Below are positions 24,245-32,456 of a stretch of DNA of 64,000 nucleotides, piece by piece (positions within the stretch are counted from its first letter, which is position 1; each line of letters starts with the position of its first letter). The notes beneath the pieces were generated by a model that was given only the letters and a program-made list of their open reading frames with translations, ran no database searches and was not told the origin of the DNA. The DNA is from Synergistaceae bacterium (GTDB lineage Bacteria > Synergistota > Synergistia > Synergistales > Aminobacteriaceae), in contig JAAYLU010000065.1 of assembly GCA_012521675.1 (NCBI GenBank), positions 1 through 64,000 on the forward strand, given 5' to 3'. The position numbers were made by a program, and so were the translations under genes.

Positions 24245-25075
24245 GTGAGTCTTCGCAGACTTTGTGCCTTCGTTCTGATCGTTGTCTTGGTCGTATTCGG
24301 TGCGGGTGCCTGCTCGGCGACGGAGGTCCTTCGCATGGCCACCACCACCAGCACCGACAACACCGGCCTGCTCGACTACCTCGCCGAGCTCCTGCTGGAG
24401 GAGAAGGACATCGAGCTTCAGTGGGTAGCGGTCGGCACAGGCAAGGCCCTGGAGTACGGTAGAAACGGCGATGTCGACGTGCTGCTGGTTCACGACCCCG
24501 AGGCCGAGGCCAAGTTCGTGGAAGAGGGTGCGGGAGTCAACCGCCGCCAGGTCATGTACAACGACTTCATAATCGTGGGGCCCGACTCGGACCCGGCGAA
24601 GATCCGGGGGCTCTCCGTCACGGAGGCTTATAAAAAGATTGCGACCGAGGAAGAGCCGTTCGCCAGCCGCGCGGACAAGTCCGGCACTCACATGGCCGAG
24701 CTTCGCCTCTGGGCCGCGGCCGGCGTGCAGGAGCCGGACAGGGAGAAGTGGTACATCCAGACCGGGCAGGGTATGCTCGAGACGCTCATGATAGGCGCGG
24801 AGCGCAAGGGCTACGTCTTCACCGACCGAGGGACTTTCATCAAGTACGAGGATTCGCAGAAGGAGCACGCCGGCCTGGCGATAGTGCTGGAGGGCGACGA
24901 CTCGCTTAAGAACCAGTACAGTGTCATAGCCGTCAACCCGGAGAAGTGGGAGAACACACGCTATGACCTGGCCATGACCTACATAGACTGGATGGCCTCG
25001 CCGTCGACCCAGAAGGCCATCGCAGACTTCTCCCTGCTGGGCAAGCAGCTCTTCTTCCCTAACGCCGAGCAGTAA
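24245..25075 (+). CDS. tupA: Tungstate-binding periplasmic protein
   Basis: 276 residues with a signal peptide (1-25). The mature N-terminus carries MATTTSTDNTGLLDYL, the TTTS block that binds tungstate in TupA proteins. Further blocks GTGKALEYGRNGDVDVLLVHDP and FASRADKSGTHMAE are typical. The start GTG follows AAGGAGGAG. Divergent transcription from tupBC is unusual but the three clearly belong together. Tungsten is probably for formate dehydrogenase or aldehyde oxidoreductases. Confidence 0.9.
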   Translation: MSLRRLCAFVLIVVLVVFGAGACSATEVLRMATTTSTDNTGLLDYLAELLLEEKDIELQWVAVGTGKALEYGRNGDVDVLLVHDPEAEAKFVEEGAGVNRRQVMYNDFIIVGPDSDPAKIRGLSVTEAYKKIATEEEPFASRADKSGTHMAELRLWAAAGVQEPDREKWYIQTGQGMLETLMIGAERKGYVFTDRGTFIKYEDSQKEHAGLAIVLEGDDSLKNQYSVIAVNPEKWENTRYDLAMTYIDWMASPSTQKAIADFSLLGKQLFFPNAEQ

Positions 25076-25101
25076 AGACGCGATCCGTCTTTGAGAATCC
25101 A

Positions 25102-25141
25102 GGGCCGGGGCAGTCATCGACAGCCTTGGCCCATTTTTTTT
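25102..25141 (+). terminator. Terminator after tupA
   Basis: Stem GGGCCGGGGC (25102-25111) and GCCTTGGCCC (25123-25132), with a two-base mismatch, followed by a run of eight or nine T. Confidence 0.8.
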
Positions 25142-25159
25142 ATGAATGGCCCCGCCGGG

Positions 25160-28100
25160 TCATCCCATGAGGAAAAGCCTCTCGAGGTCGTCCGCGGGCA
25201 TCGGTTTGCCGTAGTAGAAACCCTGCGCGTCGTCGCACTCTTCCTGCCTCAGGTAGTTCAATTGCGATTCCGTCTCGACCCCCTCGGCCATCACCTCGAC
25301 CCCCAGCCCCTTGGCCAGGTTGATGATCGTTGTAGTGATGGTCCGGTCCTTTGCGTCTCTCTCCGTCCCCTGGACGAAGGGCATGTCTATCTTCAACCTG
25401 TCTATCGGTAGAATCTTCAGGCGGCTGAGGGAGGAGCACTCGGTCCCGAAGTCGTCGATCGAGATATACACCCCTAGTTTTTTCAGCTTCTTCAACTTGC
25501 CCAGCACCAGCTCCGTCTCCCTTATGGCGGCGCACTCCTTGATCTCCAGCTCCAAGTATTTCGGGTCCAGCCTGGCCTCCTTCAGGATGACCGCGAGGTT
25601 GTCCACGAAGTCCGGGTTGTAGAGCTGAACCACGGAGAGGTTCACGGCGATCCTCATCCCGGCCGGGGCCTTCTTCGTCCAGCGTTTTCTCTGCCCCACG
25701 GCCGAACGCAGTATCCACTCCCCTATGCCGTCTATGGTGCCGTTCATCTCCGCCAGGGGGATGAAGGAGCCCGGCGGGATGATGCCCATCACCGGATGAT
25801 TCCATCGGACGAAGGCCTCGACCCCGACTATCTCATCCGTTTCAAGGTTGAACTGCGGCTGGTAGTGCATGACCAGCTCGCCCCTGTCCTGGACCCCGTA
25901 CAGCTCGCTTGAGAGCTCATTGGCCCTCATGACCTCGTCCTTCATGTCCTCCGTGCACATCACGTACTGGTTCTTCCCCCTGGATTTGGCCATGTACATG
26001 GCCACGTCGGCGTTCTTAAGCAGCGTCTCCTCGTCGGTTCCGTCGTGGGGGTAGACAGCCGCGCCGGCGCTGCCCGAGATGAAGAAGTTCTGTCCGTGCA
26101 CGTAAAATGGGTGGACGAATATCTCCATTATGTCCTCCACGGCCTTGGCGATGCTGACGTAGTCCGCGACGTCGTTCAGAAGGATCAGGAACTCGTCTCC
26201 GCCGAACCTGGCCACCGTGTCCGACCTGCGAAGGCGCTGCTGAAGGCTGCGCGCCACCTCCTTCAGCAGCGCGTCGCCTCCGCTGTGCCCCAAAGTGTCG
26301 TTGATCATCTTAAAACTGTCCAGGTCCATGAGGATTACGCCGACCAGCCTGTTGTTACGCTTCGCAAGATGTATGGCTTGGGCCAGCCTATCTGAGAAGA
26401 GGGTGCGGTTCGGCAGGCCGGTGAGCTGGTCGTAGTAGGCCATTAGCTCGATCTCCTTCTCCGAGCGGATACGTATGAATCCGTCGGCGAGCAGGTTCGA
26501 CAGGATGTTAAGCAGCTCCGTGTGAGTCTCGGACCACTTCCTGCTCTCCTTTGTCGACTGCATTCCGAGGAAGCCGAGTATCTCCCCGTTCTCCTCTATC
26601 GGGACGGCCGCCGCGGACTTGACTCCCTGCTGCAAGAGCTCTCCCCTTTCATCCGAGAGAGCATCGGAGATGATCTTGGTGTTGTCGATGAAAAAGAACT
26701 TGTTCTCACTAAAATGATCGATCCACTTGGATAAGGCATCGCGGGCTATGGGGTTGACGTGACGTGGAACGGGAGGGACTCCCTCGGCGTTCCATTCGTA
26801 GGAGTAGAGAGCGTCCTCTCTTTCGGCATCGAACAGAAATATGCTGGCCCTGTCGGCTTGGAAGAATGTCGCGATTTTCTCCAGAAGCAGATTTGCCTTC
26901 CGGTCCAAGCTGGATATATTGATGCTCACAAGTTCGGTGGATATCTCCGAGATCAGCTTTTGCGAACGGGTCTGCAGCTCGATCTCCTTCACCCTGACCA
27001 CGTATGTCTTGTTGACCAGCAACCCGACGAAAAAGGCCACCAGGAGGATGCTGATCCTCGCCGCGTAGTCGAACGTGTCCATGATCACGAAATCGGACGG
27101 CGCGTTTATGACCACCGGTATCTGTGTCGCGATCGCCACGGCGGTGACGAGGATCAGGGGCAAACGCGATGTGAACAGTAGGGTAACCATCATTATCACC
27201 ACGGGAAAGACCCAGATGGTTATGGCCGCATACTCAATGAACTGCCAGGTCAAGGCGGGAATGCTGAGCAGCATGACGAGCAGCATGGCGTTCTTTCTGA
27301 TGTCGAGGGTCGCGATGAACTGGGTCGCCAGCGTCAAAAACCCGAAGAGGAAGAAGATGTAGCTCGCCTGGAGCATCGAGCGCATGGAAAGATCGCTCTG
27401 GACTGCGAAGGGGAAGAAGTGGGCAAGGCCGGTTGTTATCCCGCCCATGATGAACGCCGCCCCCAGGCTGAACACCAGCTTTGAGTTGGTCAGCTCCTCC
27501 AGGAAGAGCTCGTCGTCCGGGTCGGGCGACGTCCTCATCAGCCCGAATTTTACCATGGCGATATACATCCCCGCCAGCAGCAGAAGAGGGAAGAACGCCT
27601 TTAGGGACGGCACATTGTAAAGCCGAAGAGAGTGAAGCAGGTGGCCCATGAACCAAGGGGGCACGAAGGCGAGGATCGCTGAAAACATGAGTATCCTCGC
27701 CTGCCCTTTTATCTTTCCGTCCTGTGAACCCCTGCCCCATCGCCATAGCAGGGCAAGCCCCAGGAGGACGTACAGGACTTGGTACGTTAAAAATGCATAG
27801 AACCATTCGCCTCTTTCAAGAGTGTGGGCGTATCCCAGTTCTGTGCTCTGAAGCTTGTAAAGCGAGGATGAGAAGTCGTTCGATAGAGAGAACGCGAAGA
27901 TCAGGACTATGGTCGGCAAGTAGAGAAGGTGTGGAAACAATCCCCCTCTCCGCTTTTTTACCGTGCTCGTAAGGAGCATTACAAAGTGCAGAAACAGCGC
28001 GTATAGGGCGGCGTGTCCGGAAAAGGCGAACTTATTCCAAATAAGACATGACTCCGGGCTGGGGGCGGAGCTTGCTATCGATACTCCAAGGGAGTGTACG

Positions 28101-28240
28101 GCAAATGACAAGCAGAGAAGAAACAGGGTCTTGTTGAGGCTGTCATCCTTATTCAGGTGAACCGCGTAGATTCCGAAGAAAAGGTAAATAGCGAAGATCC
28201 CGAAGAAGAGCAGAGACGTTAGAAGAGGTGCTAACTCCAT
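25160..28240 (-). CDS. Membrane GGDEF-EAL protein with GAF domain
   Basis: 1026 residues. The N-terminal 420 hold about 10-12 membrane helices in two blocks. A GAF domain lies at about 440-590 and a GGDEF domain at about 600-765 with intact ARFGGDEF. An EAL domain follows at about 780-1026. In the EAL domain the first motif reads EAF, and NLS, IDDFGT, KID, AEGVE and QGFYYG are kept. ITE is IKE and GTGYSS is GTECSS, so phosphodiesterase activity is possible but altered. The start is the second ATG (28240), six bases after GGAGGGG. It lies 55 bp downstream of a response regulator gene on the same strand. Confidence 0.9.
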   Translation of the reverse strand: MELAPLLTSLLFFGIFAIYLFFGIYAVHLNKDDSLNKTLFLLCLSFAVHSLGVSIASSAPSPESCLIWNKFAFSGHAALYALFLHFVMLLTSTVKKRRGGLFPHLLYLPTIVLIFAFSLSNDFSSSLYKLQSTELGYAHTLERGEWFYAFLTYQVLYVLLGLALLWRWGRGSQDGKIKGQARILMFSAILAFVPPWFMGHLLHSLRLYNVPSLKAFFPLLLLAGMYIAMVKFGLMRTSPDPDDELFLEELTNSKLVFSLGAAFIMGGITTGLAHFFPFAVQSDLSMRSMLQASYIFFLFGFLTLATQFIATLDIRKNAMLLVMLLSIPALTWQFIEYAAITIWVFPVVIMMVTLLFTSRLPLILVTAVAIATQIPVVINAPSDFVIMDTFDYAARISILLVAFFVGLLVNKTYVVRVKEIELQTRSQKLISEISTELVSINISSLDRKANLLLEKIATFFQADRASIFLFDAEREDALYSYEWNAEGVPPVPRHVNPIARDALSKWIDHFSENKFFFIDNTKIISDALSDERGELLQQGVKSAAAVPIEENGEILGFLGMQSTKESRKWSETHTELLNILSNLLADGFIRIRSEKEIELMAYYDQLTGLPNRTLFSDRLAQAIHLAKRNNRLVGVILMDLDSFKMINDTLGHSGGDALLKEVARSLQQRLRRSDTVARFGGDEFLILLNDVADYVSIAKAVEDIMEIFVHPFYVHGQNFFISGSAGAAVYPHDGTDEETLLKNADVAMYMAKSRGKNQYVMCTEDMKDEVMRANELSSELYGVQDRGELVMHYQPQFNLETDEIVGVEAFVRWNHPVMGIIPPGSFIPLAEMNGTIDGIGEWILRSAVGQRKRWTKKAPAGMRIAVNLSVVQLYNPDFVDNLAVILKEARLDPKYLELEIKECAAIRETELVLGKLKKLKKLGVYISIDDFGTECSSLSRLKILPIDRLKIDMPFVQGTERDAKDRTITTTIINLAKGLGVEVMAEGVETESQLNYLRQEECDDAQGFYYGKPMPADDLERLFLMG

Positions 28241-28295
28241 GTGATACCCCTCCATGTTTTTTCAAAGGCCGGTCCGTCAATGAGCGGTTCGGTCT

Positions 28296-29015
28296 TCATG
28301 CTTCCTCCTCCCGCCGGTGGTCAACGGGCTTTTCAGGTATGAAGTACAGTTTTTTGGGGCGCCCTACCTGGGAGAACTGGAACTTCACCGATATCCCGCA
28401 CTCCTCGGCGAGATACTCCAGGTAGCGGCGCGCGCTGGACCTGGAGATCCCCAGCATCCGCCCGGTATCCTGGGCGGATAGGGGAAGCTCCGACTCGTCA
28501 AGCAGATTGGTTATGCGGTTGATCAGTGTCTCCTGGAAGCCCTTCGGGATTCCCCGGGAAAAATCAGCCATGCGTTTCTTGAAGCCGGTTACCCGGTCGA
28601 TGTCCTCCTGCTTCCATGGACGTTTTCTCCCGACCAAGCTGCGGTGGTACTCCTCGTATGCCTTGAGGGCGCGCCGGAAGCGATCCCATTCGAAGGGCTT
28701 TATCAGGTAGTCGAAGGCACCCGAGCAGATAGTGCCTCTCACTATGTCCGGGGCTTTCTCGGACGAGAGGATGATGAAGTCGACCCTCGGTTGCTCCGCT
28801 CGCAATCTCCTGAAGTCCTCTGGACCGTTGAACGCCGGCAGAAGTATGTCCAATAGAACCAGGTGGATGGACGAACTTGCCAGTTGAGAGCCGAGGGATA
28901 CGCCGTCGTCAGCGAAGCCGGCGAACAAGTAGCCGGTGTTTTCAGTTACAATGTCGCGATAAAGAGTGCGCAACATGATATCCGGTTCGGCGATGAGGAC
29001 GTTCAGAGGGTGCAA
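28296..29015 (-). CDS. CitB/DcuR-type response regulator (orphan)
   Basis: 239 residues. The receiver domain (1-120) has acidic pocket E10/D12, phospho-acceptor Asp56 in LLDILLP, and the Lys of LIKPFEW. The C-terminal part ends in a DNA-binding helix-turn-helix with ISRSSARRYLEYL and GRPKKLYFI, as in the CitB/DpiA/DcuR family, which control carboxylate or metabolite uptake. No histidine kinase gene is adjacent. The start is TTG at 29015 behind GGGAGAG. It may act with the membrane protein just downstream. Confidence 0.85.
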   Translation of the reverse strand: MHPLNVLIAEPDIMLRTLYRDIVTENTGYLFAGFADDGVSLGSQLASSSIHLVLLDILLPAFNGPEDFRRLRAEQPRVDFIILSSEKAPDIVRGTICSGAFDYLIKPFEWDRFRRALKAYEEYHRSLVGRKRPWKQEDIDRVTGFKKRMADFSRGIPKGFQETLINRITNLLDESELPLSAQDTGRMLGISRSSARRYLEYLAEECGISVKFQFSQVGRPKKLYFIPEKPVDHRREEEA

Positions 29016-29176
29016 TCCCAGCTCTCCCTTCTTAAAGAGTGCTTAGAACACTATCTACCGCGGAGGCGCCCGTCTGTTCAGGGTCTCACTAACCCATAAT
29101 TATACATGAAAACTAACGATTCAAGCGCGAGAAGTGAAACAAGGCCGTGTAGGCGGTGAAAAAAGTATCATAAATA

Positions 29177-29205
29177 TTGCAAAGCGAGATGTTGGGTGAT
29201 AGTAT
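29177..29205 (+). promoter_or_regulatory. Promoter of the DUF364-FecBCD operon
   Basis: -35 TTGCAA (29177-29182), 17-bp spacer, -10 TAGTAT (29200-29205), 42 bp before the TTG start at 29248. Confidence 0.65.
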
Positions 29206-29224
29206 TATGCAACTCAGTTGCATA
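29206..29224. promoter_or_regulatory. Operator of the DUF364 operon, twin of the modA operator
   Basis: TATGCAAC (29206-29213), spacer TCA, GTTGCATA (29217-29224). It begins at the base after the -10 hexamer, exactly as the modA site does. Combined consensus: WATGCAAC-N3-GTTGCATW. Confidence 0.75.
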
Positions 29225-29247
29225 TCCCATTTGGAGGTGTCCCAGTC

Positions 29248-30018
29248 TTGAGGAAAAAGATGAGCAGCTTGGATCTGATGACGAGACTGACCGTTGCCGT
29301 TCGGGACCGTTTGGAGTGCGAGGCCCCAGACCTTCTCGACGAGATAGTGGAGATCCGTGCGCTGAATGTCGAGCAGGCGATAGGCGACCCTGCGCCCTTC
29401 ACCGACTTCGCCCTGCAGAGGGGGGAGGAGCGGCTGGTCGAGGCGGTGGTGAGAGGGGCGAAGGGCCAGGCCTTCACCTCTCATCTGTCGTCGTGGAGCG
29501 GCACCGTCTCGGAGATGCTGAGCCTGCCCCTGTCGGAGGACAGGGAGAGGGCGATAGCGACCGCGGGCATCAACGCGATCGGGCTGCATTTGAACTGGGG
29601 AGACAAGACGATCCACTGCCGTGACGCCTCGCCGAAGACCTGCGGCGAGAAGATGGGGCGGAGGCTCGCCGAAGAGCTGGTCAATGGCGAAAAGGTCGCC
29701 ATAATAGGCTACCAGCCCGCCATTCTGAAGGGGCTGTCCGAGTCGCTCGGCCCGGAGCGAGTTCTGGTGCTCGATCTCAACCCCGAGAACATCGGCAGGA
29801 CCGTCCACGGCGTGACGGTCCTGGACGGGGAGAAGGACCTGACGCGCGCGGCCTCGTTGGCGGACGTGGCTCTGGCCACCGGGTCGTCCATGTCCAACGG
29901 GACGATCGACGGCATACTGGAGGCCTTCGCGGGCAAGAGGACGATCTTCTTCGGCACGACGATAGCCATCCCCGCCGAGCTGCTGGGGCTTGAGAGGTTC
30001 TGCTTCGAGGCGGAGTGA
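29248..30018 (+). CDS. DUF364 / DUF4213 putative heavy-metal chelation protein
   Basis: 256 residues. The C-terminal half is the DUF364 fold, with KTCGEKMGRRLAEEL, VAIIGYQPAIL, LVLDLNPENIG, ALATGSSMSNGTIDG and IFFGTT. The N-terminal 80 residues fit DUF4213. Structural relatives look like metal-binding or enolase-like folds; the biochemical role is not established. The start is TTG 29248, eight bases after GGAGGTG. It is first in an operon with an NTPase and a FecBCD-type importer. The shared operator with modABC suggests a molybdenum- or tungsten-linked job. Confidence 0.82.
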   Translation: MRKKMSSLDLMTRLTVAVRDRLECEAPDLLDEIVEIRALNVEQAIGDPAPFTDFALQRGEERLVEAVVRGAKGQAFTSHLSSWSGTVSEMLSLPLSEDRERAIATAGINAIGLHLNWGDKTIHCRDASPKTCGEKMGRRLAEELVNGEKVAIIGYQPAILKGLSESLGPERVLVLDLNPENIGRTVHGVTVLDGEKDLTRAASLADVALATGSSMSNGTIDGILEAFAGKRTIFFGTTIAIPAELLGLERFCFEAE

Positions 30019-30037
30019 GAGGGCGGAGGGGGCCGTT

Positions 30038-30658
30038 ATGGGAGCGAAAAGCCTGTTTCTGGAGGGGCCGATAGGCATAGGCAAGACGAGCCTGCTGATG
30101 AGATGCATGGGGCCCTTGCGGATGACGGCGGGCGGCTTCATCGTTCGTCGCCTGCTGGGCGAGGATGGAAGGGTGAAAGGCTTTTCCTTGACCCCGCCGA
30201 GCGCCTCCGAACTGCCCTCGCTTCCGTACTCCAGCGATGCGCCCAACATCTTCATCGAGCACACGGTCGACGGTTCGGTCCGCCGGCCCGGGGCGCTCGA
30301 GGATGGGATCATGTCGCTGCTCGCGGATTCGGGGATGAAGAGGCTGATTATCCTTGACGAAATAGGGGGAGTGGAGCTGCTGAACCCGAGGGTCGCGGCG
30401 CGGATCGCGGAGGCGCTGGCCTCCGGCGTGCCGTGCGCGGGGGTCTTCAAGGCGCGGGAGAACGCCCGCAACATGGCCTCCGGGCTTGGGCTGCCGCCCG
30501 AGTACTTCGACAGGTACGAGGAGATGAGATCCCGCCTGACGGAGGATTTCGGCGCGGAGCTGATCAGGATTGACTCCCGTCCGGAGGAGAGGGAGGCGGA
30601 AATCGTCGGTGCCTTCATGCGCCCTCTCCTCGCCGCTCCGCAGGAGGCCGTGGGATGA
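30038..30658 (+). CDS. THEP1-like nucleoside-triphosphatase
   Basis: 206-residue P-loop NTPase with Walker A GPIGIGKTS at residues 9-17 and Walker B LIILDEIGG near residue 106. It resembles the THEP1/NTPase_1 family of nucleoside triphosphatases. The start ATG follows GGCGGAGGGGG. Its stop overlaps the next ATG (ATGA). Its role in a metal-uptake operon is unknown; it could couple nucleotide hydrolysis to metal handling by the DUF364 protein. Confidence 0.75.
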   Translation: MGAKSLFLEGPIGIGKTSLLMRCMGPLRMTAGGFIVRRLLGEDGRVKGFSLTPPSASELPSLPYSSDAPNIFIEHTVDGSVRRPGALEDGIMSLLADSGMKRLIILDEIGGVELLNPRVAARIAEALASGVPCAGVFKARENARNMASGLGLPPEYFDRYEEMRSRLTEDFGAELIRIDSRPEEREAEIVGAFMRPLLAAPQEAVG

Positions 30659-31656
30659 ACTCCCGCCACACTGTCGCCTTTGCCCTCATGGCCGGGCTGT
30701 TCATCGTGGTCTTTCTCCTCTCCATGAGTGTGGGGAGATTCCCGGTACCGTTCGGCACCGTGTTCAAGGCGATGCTGTCGATGGAACCGGAGGGAGGCCT
30801 GTCCCCGCAGGTGGAGACGGTTCTGTTCCGGGTGCGCTTTCCAAGGGTTCTGCTCGGGGCGCTGGTCGGTGCCGGACTCTCATGTTCCGGAACGGTCTAC
30901 CAGAGCATTTTCAGGAACCCGCTGGTATCCCCCGAATTTCTGGGCGCTTCGTCCGGAGCGGCCTTGGGCGCTGCGTTCGCGATATTGAACGGGTTCGGCT
31001 GGAAGACAGTCTCCCTGTTCGCATTCCTATCCGGCATCTCGGCAGTGGGTCTGGTGGTGCTGGTGAACGTCCGCTCCAGGGTGGATCCTATCCTGGGCTT
31101 CCTGCTCGCGGGAATCATGGTCGGCTCTCTCTGTTCCGCGGGGCTTTCCTACCTCAAATTGATAGCGGACCCCAACGATTCTCTGCCTGCGATCACCTAC
31201 TGGCTCATGGGCTCTCTCGCCTCGGCCAGGAGGGAGGACGTGCTCTTCGCCGCCCCGTTGATTCTATCCGGCCTGTCGGTCCTTTTTATTATGAGGTGGC
31301 GCATAAACATCCTGTCCGTCGGCGAGGAGGAGGCCCGCTCCATGGGGGTGGACGTCCGGATGGTGCGAGGCGGTTCCGTGCTCGGGGCGACCTTCGTCAC
31401 GGCGGCATGCGTATCCGTCAGCGGAGTGATCGGGTGGATAGGGCTGGTGGTTCCGCATTTCGCCCGATTTGCGGTCGGCGCGGACTGCAGAAGGAGCATC
31501 CCGGCCTCGATTCTGCTCGGCGGATCTCTGCTTCCCGCCACGGACATCCTGTCGAGGACTCTGTCCACAAGCGAGGTCCCGATAGGGATACTGACCGCGT
31601 TCGTCGGGGCGCCCTTCCTCCTGTTCCTGATAATGCGCGACAGGAGAGAGTCATGA
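30655..31656 (+). CDS. FecCD-family ABC transporter permease
   Basis: 333 residues and about 9-10 membrane helices, of the FecCD/BtuC permease family (type II importers). Typical blocks: RFPRVLLGALVGAGLSCSGTVYQ, NPLVSPEFLGASSGA, LGATFVTAACVSVSGVIGWIGLVVPH and PIGILTAFVGAPFLLFL. Known substrates are ferric chelates, cobalamin, heme and, for MolBC types, molybdate/tungstate. Operon context favours the last. Confidence 0.9.
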   Translation: MNSRHTVAFALMAGLFIVVFLLSMSVGRFPVPFGTVFKAMLSMEPEGGLSPQVETVLFRVRFPRVLLGALVGAGLSCSGTVYQSIFRNPLVSPEFLGASSGAALGAAFAILNGFGWKTVSLFAFLSGISAVGLVVLVNVRSRVDPILGFLLAGIMVGSLCSAGLSYLKLIADPNDSLPAITYWLMGSLASARREDVLFAAPLILSGLSVLFIMRWRINILSVGEEEARSMGVDVRMVRGGSVLGATFVTAACVSVSGVIGWIGLVVPHFARFAVGADCRRSIPASILLGGSLLPATDILSRTLSTSEVPIGILTAFVGAPFLLFLIMRDRRES

Positions 31657-32432
31657 GCGGGGCGGGCCTGAGCGTCAAGGGCCTTGCCGCACGCTACGGA
31701 AAGAGAAGCGTCCTGTCGGACGTATCGTTCGAGTTCTTCGGCGGATCGCTAGTATCCCTGCTCGGTCGCAACGGCTCGGGGAAGAGCACCCTCTTCCGCT
31801 GCATCCTCGGCGCGATCCCGTTTCGCGGGGAGATAAGAGCCGGGGGCACGGACACGAGGCGGCTGAACCCATCCGAGAGGGCGCGGCTTTTCGCCTACAT
31901 CCCGCAGAGCCACGGGAACGCCTGCGCCCACACGGCCTTCGAGATGACGCTGATGGGCACGACGGCGGCGCTGGGCTTCTGGTCCTCGCCTGGAAAAAGG
32001 GAGAATCTGCGCGCGATGAGGGCGCTGGAGGAGGCAGGGATATCGCACCTCGCGAACAGGAGATGCGACCGCCTGTCGGGAGGGGAGAGGCAGCTCGTGC
32101 TGATAGCGAGGGCGCTCGCGCAGGACGCGCCTATCCTCTTAATGGACGAGCCTTGCTCCAGCCTGGACTACGGCCACCAGATCGGTGTGATGGCATGCGC
32201 CAGGAGGCTTGCGGACCGGGGTTACCTGGTTATCATGTCCACCCACAGCCCCGAGCATGCCCTGTCGTTCGCCGACCGGGCCATGCTGCTGATCGACGGC
32301 TCGATCGAGCGTCCGGGGACGCCGTCGGAGGTGCTGAGCGCCGGAGCGCTCGAGCGTATGTACGGAGTGCCGTTCGAGCCGGTCGTGCTCCGCGCGGATG
32401 CGGCCCGCGAGCTGATGCTCGACTATATTTGA
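31653..32432 (+). CDS. FecE/BtuD-family ABC transporter ATP-binding protein
   Basis: 259 residues: Walker A GRNGSGKST, signature LSGGERQLVLIARAL, Walker B ILLMDEPCSSLD, H-loop THS. The start ATG overlaps the permease stop (ATGA). It powers the importer formed with the permease and the binding protein downstream. Confidence 0.9.
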   Translation: MSGAGLSVKGLAARYGKRSVLSDVSFEFFGGSLVSLLGRNGSGKSTLFRCILGAIPFRGEIRAGGTDTRRLNPSERARLFAYIPQSHGNACAHTAFEMTLMGTTAALGFWSSPGKRENLRAMRALEEAGISHLANRRCDRLSGGERQLVLIARALAQDAPILLMDEPCSSLDYGHQIGVMACARRLADRGYLVIMSTHSPEHALSFADRAMLLIDGSIERPGTPSEVLSAGALERMYGVPFEPVVLRADAARELMLDYI

Positions 32433-32456
32433 CGGAGAAGAACAAGAGGTGGAAAG

